A stretch of 64,000 nucleotides of DNA from Legionellales bacterium (GCA_002708265.1 PANA01000005.1:397626-461625), one strand, 5' to 3'. Counted from the stretch's first letter, positions 16,919 to 25,733 are shown. Notes: generated by a model not told the origin, from the letters alone. Program-made: numbers and translations.

Positions 16919-17725
16919 ATGTCAAATCGATTAACCGGAAAGGTCGCTATTGTGACAGGCGCTGCACGCGGAATCGGCGCAGCAACCGTTCAACGCTTTT
17001 CTGAAGAAGGGGCGACTGTCATTATCACCGATATTTTAGATGATCTTGGTGAGACTTTAGCAAAAGCTTATGGCGATAACGCGGCATACCATCATTTGGA
17101 TGTTACTAATGAATCAGCATGGGAAACGGTCTTTCAGTGGACGCTGAAACACTTTGGCAAGGTCGACATTCTATTCAACAACGCGGGAATCGTTAACTGT
17201 AACTCTTCTCATCTTGAAGGAAGCGATCCAGAATCCCTTTCTCTTAAAACGTGGCGCACTATCCAGCAAATCAATATTGAGAGTGTGATTTTAGGCTGTC
17301 AGCATGCGATTCGAGCGATGAAGTCTAACGGTGGTAGCATTATAAATATGTCATCGCGCTCTGCCCTAGTAGGAGTTCCGTCTGCTTCAGCCTATGCGGC
17401 ATCTAAAGCCGCTATTCTAAATTATACAAAAAGCGTAGCACTCTATTGCACAGAACAAGGGTATCCGATTCGGTGCAACAGTGTCGTCCCAGCGGCCATC
17501 GACACAAACATTTGGGATCATTTAGGTAAAAATGAACCAACACGGACCGCTGCAAAGAAAAGAATGGCCGAGCAAATACCATTAGGGCATTTAGGCTGTC
17601 CTGATGATGTTGCCTGGGCTGCAGTCTACTTAGCCAGTGATGAATCAAGCTTCTTAACCGGCACAGACATCAAAATAGACGGTGGCATATTAGCTGGCTC
17701 TTGCGCTGCTGTCCAAAAGCACTAA
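16919..17725 (+). CDS. Short-chain dehydrogenase/reductase
   Basis: A classical SDR of 268 residues: TGAARGIG (14-21) binds NAD(P), NNAG follows, then the catalytic Ser and YAASK, and a C-terminal FLTGTDIKIDGG. The chemistry is oxidoreduction of a hydroxyl or carbonyl. It lies directly after a methyltransferase gene and converges with the carbamoyltransferase gene with a four-base overlap. The pattern resembles cyclohexanol- or steroid-type SDRs, but the substrate cannot be told. Confidence 0.85.
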   Translation: MSNRLTGKVAIVTGAARGIGAATVQRFSEEGATVIITDILDDLGETLAKAYGDNAAYHHLDVTNESAWETVFQWTLKHFGKVDILFNNAGIVNCNSSHLEGSDPESLSLKTWRTIQQINIESVILGCQHAIRAMKSNGGSIINMSSRSALVGVPSASAYAASKAAILNYTKSVALYCTEQGYPIRCNSVVPAAIDTNIWDHLGKNEPTRTAAKKRMAEQIPLGHLGCPDDVAWAAVYLASDESSFLTGTDIKIDGGILAGSCAAVQKH

Positions 17726-19554
17726 TCGAGTGCGTACTGCTCGCGATAGTCTTTTTCTAGGGCTGTCGCTTGCTCTGATTTGACCATTAAACAGTTCCCA
17801 ACGACTAACAGGTCTAAATCAGTTCCCATAAAGCAACGAAAAGCATCCTTAGGGGTTGAGACGATTGGTTCACCGCGTACATTAAAGGATGTATTTACCA
17901 ATACTGGGCAACCGGTTAGTGCCTCAAATTGTTTAATCAGGGCATAATATGCTGGGTTTGTTTCTTTATGCACAGTTTGAATGCGCGCCGAGTAATCCAC
18001 ATGAGTGATCGCCGGGATAGTAGAGCGCTGCACATTAAGTTTTTCAATCCCAAACAACGCCTCTTCCTCAGCGTTCATTTTAGAGCAGTGTTTGGGGTGT
18101 ACTTTATCCACCATCAACATGTAAGGCGAGTCACCCTCAAAATCAAACCACTCACTAACCGCATCAGCAGCAACGGATGGCGCAAAAGGTCTAAAGCTTT
18201 CTCTAAACTTCACTTTGAGATTTAGATTTTTTTGCATCGTCGGTGATCGTGGATCTCCTAGAATAGAACGTCCTCCTAAAGCTCGAGGTCCAAACTCCAT
18301 TCGCCCTTGAAACCAACCAACGGCTTTGCCTTGCGCGAGCGCTTGGGCAGTTGCTTTAATCATTTCTTGCGTACTAACCGCTGAGAACTGTGCACCTGCT
18401 TCTGATAGTTGCTGTTCAATTTGGGACTGCGAGTACTGTGGACCCAAATAAGCCCCTTGCATTTGGTCTTTCAAAGGCATTAGACGAGGTTGCTTCATTA
18501 CTTGATGCCAATAACCTAGGGCTGCGCCTAAAGCGCCTCCTGCATCGCCCGCTGCAGGCTGAATCCAAATATTTTTAAACTGACCATCGCGGCGAATTTT
18601 TCCATTAGCAACACAGTTCAAAGCGACGCCACCCGCTAAACAAAGGTTAGCCGTATCATATTTTTGAGCCAATGCCCGAGTCATCGTCAATACGACAGTT
18701 TCGGTTACTTTTTGGACTGATGCAGCCATATCCATATGGAATTGCGTGAGTGATTGCGACTCCGGCTCACGTCTTGGTTGACCAAACAAGGCATCAAAAC
18801 GTGCATTGGTCATGGTAAGGCCGGTGATGTAATTAAAATAGCGCATGTTGAGGCGGAATGAGCCATCTGCCTTCAAATCAATCAGATGCTCAAAGACCTT
18901 ATCAGCATACTTGGGCTCACCATAAGGCGCTAGCCCCATCACTTTGTACTCTCCACTATTTACCTTAAATCCTAAATAGTAAGTAAAAGCGGAATACAAT
19001 AATCCTAAGGAGTGTGGAAAATGCAACTCTTGCTCAATTTTGAGTTGCTGTTTAAAACCGCGCGCCACAGTCGTGGTGGCCCATTCACCAACCCCATCTA
19101 GGGTTAAAACGACAGCATCATCAAACGGACTCGGATAATAAGCACTGGCAGCATGAGAAAAATGATGTTCACAAAAACGCAGTTTATCGACGCTGAAATC
19201 ACTCGATTTTTTCTGAAACAACTTGAGCAACATGCGCTTTAAAAACAGCTTTTCATCTAGCCAGACCGGCATTGCCATTGAAAATGATGCAAAGCCTCGA
19301 GGCGCTGTCCCCAAATAGCTCTCAATAAGGCGCTCAAATTTTAAAAATGGTTTATCGTAAAAAACAACCGCTTTGACATCTGAGAGCTCGATACCGCCGA
19401 ACTTTAATACAAAATCGATGGCATGCGAGGGAAAACCAGGATCGTGTTTTATTCGAGTAAATCGCTCTTCCTGAGCGGCTGCTACAATATGACCATCATG
19501 AATCAATGCAGCAGCACTGTCATGATAAAAAGCTGAAATACCGAGTATCCACAT
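17722..19554 (-). CDS. Carbamoyltransferase, NodU/CmcH/TobZ family
   Basis: The 610-residue enzyme starts WILGISAFYHDSAAAL and has EHHFSHAASAYYPSPFDDAVVLTLDG and AGGVALNCVANGK. The C-terminal part has GPRALGGRSILGDPR and NTSFNVRGEPIV, all signatures of O-carbamoyltransferases. They make carbamoyl-adenylate from carbamoyl phosphate and transfer it to a hydroxyl. Three bases separate it from the DUF5989 gene, with SxtJ ahead, a trio seen in many bacteria. The acceptor could be a surface polysaccharide, lipid or small metabolite; nothing in the window identifies it. Confidence 0.92.
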   Translation of the reverse strand: MWILGISAFYHDSAAALIHDGHIVAAAQEERFTRIKHDPGFPSHAIDFVLKFGGIELSDVKAVVFYDKPFLKFERLIESYLGTAPRGFASFSMAMPVWLDEKLFLKRMLLKLFQKKSSDFSVDKLRFCEHHFSHAASAYYPSPFDDAVVLTLDGVGEWATTTVARGFKQQLKIEQELHFPHSLGLLYSAFTYYLGFKVNSGEYKVMGLAPYGEPKYADKVFEHLIDLKADGSFRLNMRYFNYITGLTMTNARFDALFGQPRREPESQSLTQFHMDMAASVQKVTETVVLTMTRALAQKYDTANLCLAGGVALNCVANGKIRRDGQFKNIWIQPAAGDAGGALGAALGYWHQVMKQPRLMPLKDQMQGAYLGPQYSQSQIEQQLSEAGAQFSAVSTQEMIKATAQALAQGKAVGWFQGRMEFGPRALGGRSILGDPRSPTMQKNLNLKVKFRESFRPFAPSVAADAVSEWFDFEGDSPYMLMVDKVHPKHCSKMNAEEEALFGIEKLNVQRSTIPAITHVDYSARIQTVHKETNPAYYALIKQFEALTGCPVLVNTSFNVRGEPIVSTPKDAFRCFMGTDLDLLVVGNCLMVKSEQATALEKDYREQYALD

Positions 19555-19557
19555 ATT

Positions 19558-19707
19558 TTAAAACAACGTATAAATAAAAGGCGCCACAGCAGAGCCTTGG
19601 GTTAACACAATTAATCCACCTAGAAGCGCCATAAAGCCTAAGATAGGGGCTAACCATAATTTCTTACGGACACGCATAAATTTCCATAACTCTAAGAAAA
19701 ACTGCAT
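19558..19707 (-). CDS. DUF5989 small membrane protein
   Basis: A 49-residue protein that is easily missed by gene callers. It begins MQFFLELWKFMRVRKKLWLA and has one membrane helix (about 18-38) ending near residue 49. The length, the basic RVRKK before the helix and the place between SxtJ and a NodU-type carbamoyltransferase match the DUF5989 family. Its stop is three bases from the carbamoyltransferase ATG and its start eight bases after the SxtJ stop, so the three form an operon. Function unknown. Confidence 0.8.
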   Translation of the reverse strand: MQFFLELWKFMRVRKKLWLAPILGFMALLGGLIVLTQGSAVAPFIYTLF

Positions 19708-19715
19708 AGTGGCTC

Positions 19716-20120
19716 CTAAAATTGATCGGCCATGGTGTCATCGTGACTATCACGTGATACCCAATATGTCTCTTGCCGCTTGTTAAACTTTAATCCTAAT
19801 GTGTCATTTCCAAAGGCTCTTCTGAGAAGACCTACTGGCGTAAACACAAGAAAGTAAATCACCCCCATCACAACCGGTGATACCACTGCCCCTAAAAGCA
19901 AACCAAACTTGAACCATACCCAATTCATGGGTCTAAGAACCCGAGGAGCAAGCAAAGCTGGTGCTAAAAAACAAAGGGATACAACGAGTGCCCAGACTCG
20001 AAAGCCGTTGCCAATAACAAGCGGATAAAGTGAGACCAGCGCAAAGAAGGCAGAGAACACAAAGCCAAAGCTAGCATCCTGACCTGGCTCAAGTGTTTTA
20101 TGACGTTGACGTTCAGACAT
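19716..20120 (-). CDS. SxtJ-family membrane protein
   Basis: I place the start at ATG 20120 (134 residues, MSERQRHKTLEPG...), because a TATAAT/TTGAAC promoter lies inside the 23-codon upstream extension and GGAAGGG precedes this ATG. The protein has two or three membrane segments (about 20-75 and 85-110). It ends with GNDTLGLKFNKRQETYW-type sequence common to SxtJ proteins found beside carbamoyltransferases. The name comes from the saxitoxin cluster, but the family is widespread outside it. It may anchor or assist the carbamoyltransferase. Confidence 0.8.
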   Translation of the reverse strand: MSERQRHKTLEPGQDASFGFVFSAFFALVSLYPLVIGNGFRVWALVVSLCFLAPALLAPRVLRPMNWVWFKFGLLLGAVVSPVVMGVIYFLVFTPVGLLRRAFGNDTLGLKFNKRQETYWVSRDSHDDTMADQF

Positions 20121-20148
20121 CCTTGCCCTTCCTAGATTAGATGGAATT

Positions 20149-20176
20149 ATTATATCTGGCCCTCGATCTCGTTCAA
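20149..20176 (-). promoter_or_regulatory. Sigma-70-like promoter of the SxtJ-DUF5989-carbamoyltransferase operon
   Basis: On the reverse strand TTGAAC (20176-20171), a 16-bp spacer and a perfect TATAAT (20154-20149) are followed about 28 bases later by the ATG at 20120. This gives a short leader with a good ribosome site and supports the revised SxtJ start. Confidence 0.65.
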
Positions 20177-20266
20177 GCAGAATGTGCATATTAACTCTTG
20201 ATGAAAGCTTGCCAACTGGTTGAAAAGAAGCGACGAGAACAGGTCAATAATGTTAGTATTACTTCT

Positions 20267-21241
20267 ATGAAAATAGCGATTATTGGCTCGGGAATCACTG
20301 GATTATGTTTAGCACAGTGGTTATCGGAACTAGCTCAGGTAACCATTTTTGACAAAGCACGTGGCGTAGGCGGGCGTTTAACGACTCGCTATGCTGAAGA
20401 CTTTGAGTTCGATCATGGTGCTCCTTTTTTTGCCGGACACGATCCTGACTTTCAACAGTTTTGTCAAACCCTAGAATCGGAGGGCGTAATCGCCCCTTGG
20501 TGCGCGCGCTTTGCTGAAATTACGGATGGCCAAGTCACGCTAACCCGACAGTGGTCGGATGACAAACCTCACTATGTTGGTGTACCACGAATGAATTCCG
20601 TGGCAAAACACTTGGTGACTGGTTTAAACATTCAGCTGAACTGTCATATTGCCAAAATTGAGAAAGTCTCTTCCCAATGGCAACTATACAATAAAGAAGC
20701 GCAAGCATTGGACACTTTTGATTGGGTTATTTTAACAGCCCCTCCTCCTCAATCTTTAGCTTTAGCGCCAACGCTCTTTGATACTAAGGCATTACCGACA
20801 ATGCTACCCTGCTTTGCTTTGATGTTAGGCTTCGATAAACCATTTGATATGCTGTTTGATGCGGCACTTGTTAGAAACAGTGCTTTGAGTTGGATAGCAT
20901 CTGGCTCTAGTAAACCAGGACGAACCTCTCACTCAACGTTAACATGTTTAGCCAGTAATGCCTGGGCACAAGCACATCTAGAGTTACCACTGGAACAGAT
21001 ATCAGCTGAACTGGAACAGGAAGCATCTACTTTAGTAGGATATCCTCACCCACCCTCTTTAAAGGTGTGTCATCGATGGCGTTTTGCCAACCATCCTAAA
21101 AGACCCAAAGACAGTCCTACCTTTTTAATGAATGCCAATGAAAAAATGCTGATGTGTGGGGACAGCTTTGTACAAGGCAAAGTTGAGGGCGCGTATTTAA
21201 GTGCAAAGGCTTCTTTTGAAGCACTAAAACAGCATCTTTAA
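20267..21241 (+). CDS. Renalase-like FAD-dependent amine oxidase family protein
   Basis: I choose ATG 20267 (MKIAIIGSGITGLCLAQWL), 324 residues, because the dinucleotide-binding strand normally opens these proteins; an in-frame ATG 23 codons earlier is less likely. The GSGITG loop, FDKARGVGGRLTTRY and the later FDHGAPFFAGHD match bacterial renalase-like flavoproteins. C-terminal CGDSFVQGKVEGAYLSAKA binds FAD. Such enzymes oxidise dihydropyridine nucleotide isomers or amines. Its last codons lie in a palindrome shared with the converging acetyltransferase gene. Confidence 0.82.
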   Translation: MKIAIIGSGITGLCLAQWLSELAQVTIFDKARGVGGRLTTRYAEDFEFDHGAPFFAGHDPDFQQFCQTLESEGVIAPWCARFAEITDGQVTLTRQWSDDKPHYVGVPRMNSVAKHLVTGLNIQLNCHIAKIEKVSSQWQLYNKEAQALDTFDWVILTAPPPQSLALAPTLFDTKALPTMLPCFALMLGFDKPFDMLFDAALVRNSALSWIASGSSKPGRTSHSTLTCLASNAWAQAHLELPLEQISAELEQEASTLVGYPHPPSLKVCHRWRFANHPKRPKDSPTFLMNANEKMLMCGDSFVQGKVEGAYLSAKASFEALKQHL

Positions 21242-21250
21242 AGATGCTGT
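21229..21250. terminator. Perfect 22-bp palindrome spanning two converging stop codons
   Basis: The sequence is its own reverse complement over 22 bases and contains both stop codons (TTTAAA centre), so the two converging proteins both end in Gln-His-Leu. It can form a hairpin on either transcript and may act as a bidirectional terminator or stability element, although it lacks an obvious U-tract. Confidence 0.5.
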
Positions 21251-21750
21251 GCTGAATCAACCTGCAGTATCCACCGATTAGGATTGATTAAATCAAATTC
21301 TACTTGCTCAACCGATTCGAGAAAGTTAATGCCATAGCGTTCTCGAATAATTTGCTGCCAAAAATTTAATGCTCGAATATTTTTAGGTAGAACGCTAATT
21401 TCCCAACGACCTGGATCTTGTTCCCATAACGTCAAAGCAGCGAGCTTTCCATACCCTTTACGTCGAGCACCATGATGAATATAAAATTCAGCTAAGTTTT
21501 TGTTATTTGACTCAAAGTGACATATTTCATTGATTAATATAAAGCCCACCGCTTTACCATTAACATCGATTTCAAGCGCTGCACGTTTAGGCTCTTTGAG
21601 ATAGCGCTGAAAGTAACTGGAGGCAAGCTTTTGCTCCGTTACTTCTTCTAGATCTTTTGTATACTCAACCCATAACTCAGGCAGGTGTTTCGGATCTTTT
21701 TCTGTCACTGCCGTCAAGGTTAAGTTACAAGGTTCTATAGCATTGGTCAT
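21238..21750 (-). CDS. GNAT-family N-acetyltransferase
   Basis: A 170-residue acetyltransferase. The acetyl-CoA loop is HHGARRKGYGKLAALTLWEQ, preceded by a strand AEFYIHHG and followed by LPKNIRALNFWQQI, the usual N-x-x-A-x-x-F-W pattern. It converges on the renalase-like gene, and the two share the palindromic stop region. Substrate unknown; single-domain acetyltransferases of this type act on amines, antibiotics or proteins. Confidence 0.8.
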   Translation of the reverse strand: MTNAIEPCNLTLTAVTEKDPKHLPELWVEYTKDLEEVTEQKLASSYFQRYLKEPKRAALEIDVNGKAVGFILINEICHFESNNKNLAEFYIHHGARRKGYGKLAALTLWEQDPGRWEISVLPKNIRALNFWQQIIRERYGINFLESVEQVEFDLINPNRWILQVDSAQHL

Positions 21751-21827
21751 TTATCTAGCCCTGAAATTGCAAAGTTACCTCTTAGCATAGATAATCTGGA
21801 CTCCTATTTCATCTAAAGAATTCGTAA

Positions 21828-22613
21828 ATGATCAAAATAATTCTGCCATTAAGTGCAATATATCTGTGCGTTGCCTCAAGCAGCGCACTCGCTGCTTCCT
21901 GCTCACTCATTAAAAGTAGCGACCGCTTTTTAGTGCAGGAAGGCACGTGTCATCATCGAAGTGCACCTGCATGTTCATTCAATATTGCGATTGCTTTAAT
22001 GGCAGCTAATGAGGGAATTATTTCTGACGCTCAGCACCCTAATTTGCCATTTATAGAAGGTTATGATGATGGGATAGATAAGTGGCGGCAGCATCACAAT
22101 CCCACCACTTGGATTAGAAATAGCTGTCTTTGGTATTCCAAAGTAATGACCCAATTACTAGGTCAAGAAGTATTTCAAACATACGTCAGCGATTTTCATT
22201 ATGGTAATCAAGATGCTCAGGGGTTAAACGGGGAGCCAGGCGTTGCGGGGGCGTGGCTGAGTAGTTCCTTGCAAATTTCTCCTTTGGAGCAAATTGACTT
22301 TATCTCCCGCTTAGTAACTGACGCATTACCAGTTTCAAGTGAAGCCGTTAGGATTACGAGAGAAATTCTAAAAGTTCAGACACTTTCAAATGGTTGGACC
22401 GTCTATGGCAAAACGGGCGCTGCGCACCGACAAGATTTAGGCACAATTACAGACCAAACCCCTTTAGTAGGGTGGTTTGTGGGATGGGCTGAAAAAAATA
22501 AGCAGGTAGTACCTTTTGCCTTTCGAATCGAAGATGAACACTTAGCCCGGGATTATCCAAGCACACGCGCTAGAGCTAATGCGCTGATAACACTTAAAAA
22601 TATCCTTAAGTAG
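21828..22613 (+). CDS. Class D beta-lactamase homologue with substituted active site
   Basis: The 261-residue protein has a signal peptide (cleavage near residue 22). The alignment landmarks of OXA enzymes are FNIAIALM (51-58), NSCLWYSKVMTQLLG (98-112), YGN (125-127), a Trp at 143 and KTG (195-197). The catalytic STFK tetrad is replaced by Cys49-Ser50-Phe51-Asn52: the serine nucleophile aligns with Cys and the carbamylated lysine with Asn. The SxV motif reads SCL. It is therefore unlikely to be an ordinary beta-lactamase and may bind rather than hydrolyse. The frame is intact, arguing against recent decay. Confidence 0.75.
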   Translation: MIKIILPLSAIYLCVASSSALAASCSLIKSSDRFLVQEGTCHHRSAPACSFNIAIALMAANEGIISDAQHPNLPFIEGYDDGIDKWRQHHNPTTWIRNSCLWYSKVMTQLLGQEVFQTYVSDFHYGNQDAQGLNGEPGVAGAWLSSSLQISPLEQIDFISRLVTDALPVSSEAVRITREILKVQTLSNGWTVYGKTGAAHRQDLGTITDQTPLVGWFVGWAEKNKQVVPFAFRIEDEHLARDYPSTRARANALITLKNILK

Positions 22614-22702
22614 TTTGCCACAAGGTCAGCTTACACATCGACTTAAAGAATTATCGAGAATCAGCCGATAAGTGGGTATAGAAATTATCAGGACTATCCA
22701 TC

Positions 22703-23965
22703 ATGCAACCTTCACCAAAAGCAGAAAAAGTATTATCAGAGGCTGATGCACGTTTGGCATTAAGTGCAGTAGGACTTGCTCTAACTCGAGTCAGTCCAGT
22801 CAAAGGCTTATTACGTGTGGCTGCTCCGACAAGAGATTATGATAGTACGATGTCGCAGCTAGTTGCTACGCTACAGAAAGATAATGAAATGTTTGAAACG
22901 ATTGGCGAAAACACTACTGCATACTGGCTCAAAAAACCCTTATCTAAAGCCGCTGAAACCCAATATCTTAAGGAAGCCACTCTAAAAGTAGGCGACTCCG
23001 AGCAAACTGTTCGCTCTCTTTTAGAACGTTTATTTCAAGCCAAGCAAGACAAGAATGAAGAAGAAACTAATCGATTGTTAAATGAGCTAGCTAAGGGTAT
23101 TCAGACAGAAACAACTCAGAATCCTACTGGTGACATCGCTTTATTTATGAATATCTTCATCAGAATGGATATGATTAAAGATAAATGCGAATATGGTTCT
23201 GACAGTGTTGGTCGAAAAGCTGTTTGTGGTTCTATTGTCAATTTAAAGCAGATATTTGGAATTGTTCCTCCTGTAGATAATATCTTCAAAGCAAAAGAGG
23301 AAGAGTTAGTATGGACGGAAATACTCTCTGAAATAGTAACAAGAGCCATTGGACCAGAATCAAAATATAAAATCATTGTCAAGATTGAAGATCAAGAAGC
23401 GGCCTTTAAATCCAGCATTACAGCAGCAAAAAACGCAAGCATTTCTAAATATTACGATGACGTTATTGAACAGCTTGAACACATTAAGTCACTCACGAAA
23501 AAAGAAATCAAAAGAGGCTTTATAGACGCGTTGAAAAATCAATGTGAGAGGTACCGCTCTAAAGGAATCCTCATCCCCTTAGCTGCTATGATTAATAATT
23601 TAACTAAAGATAGGAATTCTCCAGATGAAAGTAAGGGTTTTTCAGAAGCGAATCTTAAAGGGCATGGCTGCGCTCCAGACACTATTCGAGAATTTCAACA
23701 AGTCGCTCAGGCATTTGAAGACTTGCTGAAAGGAAAAGCGGATACAGATGTTGTATGCCAAGCTGACCAAGCCCATCCTGCTAAAAAAAGCAAGTTGATG
23801 ACGCTCTCTCGTGACAGAGCTGCTCAATCATGGACTAAACAACTGGTTAAGCTAGCCTCCACAGCTGGATACCCACAACAGATGAAGGCTGAAAAATGCC
23901 GCTCTTTACCTACAAGCGAACCACGAAAATTAGCAGCAAGAAGAAGAGGACTCAAGAACCAGTAG
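22703..23965 (+). CDS. Protein of unknown function, accessory
   Basis: A 420-residue, mostly helical, charged protein that I do not recognise. It has no signal peptide or clear membrane segment. Lys/Glu-rich heptad-like stretches lie at about 90-135 and 245-285. The C-terminus is basic (AKKSKL near 360, then RKLAARRRGLKNQ), possibly nuclear-signal-like. It converges with the 302-residue unknown at 23984, and both resemble the accessory proteins elsewhere in this window. Confidence 0.55.
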   Translation: MQPSPKAEKVLSEADARLALSAVGLALTRVSPVKGLLRVAAPTRDYDSTMSQLVATLQKDNEMFETIGENTTAYWLKKPLSKAAETQYLKEATLKVGDSEQTVRSLLERLFQAKQDKNEEETNRLLNELAKGIQTETTQNPTGDIALFMNIFIRMDMIKDKCEYGSDSVGRKAVCGSIVNLKQIFGIVPPVDNIFKAKEEELVWTEILSEIVTRAIGPESKYKIIVKIEDQEAAFKSSITAAKNASISKYYDDVIEQLEHIKSLTKKEIKRGFIDALKNQCERYRSKGILIPLAAMINNLTKDRNSPDESKGFSEANLKGHGCAPDTIREFQQVAQAFEDLLKGKADTDVVCQADQAHPAKKSKLMTLSRDRAAQSWTKQLVKLASTAGYPQQMKAEKCRSLPTSEPRKLAARRRGLKNQ

Positions 23966-23983
23966 CAGTGCCTAACTCTTAGT

Positions 23984-24892
23984 CTAGAGCCCTGTATACA
24001 CCGGACTTTTTCGGTGTTCATCTTGCTCTTCTTCGTCTACACTACTGCCATCATTCTCAGCTGGTTCCAGCCTGCCTTTAGATCCTGATAAACGTCTTCC
24101 CACAAAAGCCGTCGTTATCTCATCTAGATTCTCTGAAGACACTTCCTGTTGAGTGGGACGATCGGTGCAACCCAATAGTCGAAATTCATTAAGTGATAGT
24201 TTCAAGGACTGTGGGCTCTTTGACCAATATATTTGATTAGCACTCTGTGTATCTAAGGTATCATTTCTTCTTTGCGTGAGCGCACCCATTATCCGTCTCA
24301 AGGGCTGAAGACCAGCAGACCAACCCTGCTCTTCAGGACGATGTCTTAAAATACACGGCATCTTTCTGGCTTCAGCACAGCGCTTAATTTCATCGGAAAG
24401 CAGCTCTTCATACGGCTTTTTTTCCGCAAAAGTCAGTCGACAATTTTCGGGCAACTCAACTCCGTTCTCTTTACACCACAATTGAATTAGTTGCCAGTGG
24501 GTTGCATTTGTTCCTGATACGACTTGCCACTCAAAACCAGCGTCTTGTATTTCTTTAATAGTCGCTTTTACCCTTTCAAGATCAAACTGGACACCAGCAT
24601 TCCAAGCCGAGCGAAAGCTGTCTATATCATCTTGAGCAAATGCGAAACACCGTCGAACATCTTGATAAAAGTGTGAAAACTCATAGTCTTCTTGACCTTC
24701 TGGACCAATTTTATATCCAATTTTATGGCGCTGGTCTGCTTGCGTTAAAGCACCTGATAAATACCCTCTAATCAATAGCTCAACCGTATTATATGCGCGC
24801 GGCAATGCAGCCCAAACCTGTCCAATATCTAAAGGAAACAAATCGCCTAAAGACGTAATTAAAACAAACTGCTGATCCTGGGGTCGTAGCAT
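23984..24892 (-). CDS. Degenerate HAD-like protein with acidic C-terminal tail
   Basis: The 302-residue order of segments fits YihX-like HAD phosphatases. LITSLGDLFPLDIG (11-24) stands where the DxGxxL motif I should be, a helical cap with GYLSGALTQ follows, then QVVSGTN (123-129) as motif II and AEKKPYEELL (156-165) as motif III. The nucleophile aspartate of motif I is Ser14, and no paired acidic motif IV is evident, so it is probably inactive. The last 60 residues are disordered and rich in Glu/Asp (DEEEQDEH, residues about 287-294), then SPVYTGL, resembling a Dot/Icm E-block. AAGGAA precedes the ATG. The fold call is tentative. Confidence 0.45.
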   Translation of the reverse strand: MLRPQDQQFVLITSLGDLFPLDIGQVWAALPRAYNTVELLIRGYLSGALTQADQRHKIGYKIGPEGQEDYEFSHFYQDVRRCFAFAQDDIDSFRSAWNAGVQFDLERVKATIKEIQDAGFEWQVVSGTNATHWQLIQLWCKENGVELPENCRLTFAEKKPYEELLSDEIKRCAEARKMPCILRHRPEEQGWSAGLQPLRRIMGALTQRRNDTLDTQSANQIYWSKSPQSLKLSLNEFRLLGCTDRPTQQEVSSENLDEITTAFVGRRLSGSKGRLEPAENDGSSVDEEEQDEHRKSPVYTGL

Positions 24893-25023
24893 TTGGAATA
24901 TTCCTTAAAATATCTAGATGCTTAGAGTAAAACTTACTTTCTAGACATACAAGCTTTTAGAATTCTTGGTTACCTCGCCAACTACTCAAGAATCAACTAT
25001 CATAAGTTCACTTTCTAGCCTTT

Positions 25024-25728
25024 TTATCGCCTTCTCAGAACGGCTTGACGCTGAGTCTCTGGAAGTCTTTCTATGGCGTACCGGAGCATTGTTCTAGGCA
25101 TTTTAGACCAGTACTGGTCTAAAAAATCGATCAATGCATTTTCATCTTTCTTTCCAGCTTCTCTAAGCATCCACCCAACGGCTTTGTGCATCAAATCTTC
25201 GGGATCGTTAAAACATTTTTTTGCGAGCATAAAAGTTGGCTTCACATTGCCTTCTTTAATAAAAGCCCACGTTGCTACTATTGCGATTCTCCGTATCCAC
25301 AAGTTTTCTGAATCAATCATTTCAAACAAGATGGATTTATCTTTTTTGATGAGATATTCACCTAAAATCGTATGTGCAGAAGCATCAACGAGATTCCAGT
25401 TATTGACACACTCTTTATTCTCCAAATAAAAATCGACAATGGCAGGAAGCTTTTCTGGGTCTGAACGCCTTTGGCAGATTAATATAATGAGTGCGAGCAA
25501 TCGTTCCTCATTGTAAACAGACTGAAGAAGGATCTTTAGCTGAAAAAATGACAACGTCTTTGCTTGTTTAGCTATTTTACGAATCGTAGGAACGGTTATT
25601 CCCACGAATTTCTCGTGCGCACCGTAGGTTCCGGTTTGCGTTTTAAAAAAGAGTGCCGCCTTTTCAGGCGTACTATCTTTAGCGTTCTGGATAGCTTTCT
25701 TAGCTTCTTGTGCTGTAGTTATGCTCAC
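25024..25728 (-). CDS. DNA alkylation repair protein, AlkD-like HEAT-repeat family
   Basis: A 234-residue alpha-helical protein of the AlkD family, DNA glycosylases that excise bulky or cationic alkylated bases. The N-terminus has FVGITVPTIRKIAK, the middle NNWNLVDASAHTILG with the functionally important Trp and Asp, and then IRRIAIVATWAFI and KAVGWMLREAGK, all typical. It lies next to an AraC-GyrI regulator and near Ogt, forming a DNA-damage and detoxification neighbourhood. Confidence 0.88.
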   Translation of the reverse strand: MSITTAQEAKKAIQNAKDSTPEKAALFFKTQTGTYGAHEKFVGITVPTIRKIAKQAKTLSFFQLKILLQSVYNEERLLALIILICQRRSDPEKLPAIVDFYLENKECVNNWNLVDASAHTILGEYLIKKDKSILFEMIDSENLWIRRIAIVATWAFIKEGNVKPTFMLAKKCFNDPEDLMHKAVGWMLREAGKKDENALIDFLDQYWSKMPRTMLRYAIERLPETQRQAVLRRR

Positions 25729-25733
25729 TTAAT

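Noticed and set aside
20121..20189. Longer start for SxtJ
   Set aside because: The near-consensus promoter lies within these codons, and a better ribosome site precedes ATG 20120.
21828..22613. Calling this gene an active OXA-type resistance enzyme
   Set aside because: The essential Lys of the SxxK motif is absent in any alignment of the CSFN region, so resistance cannot be supported.
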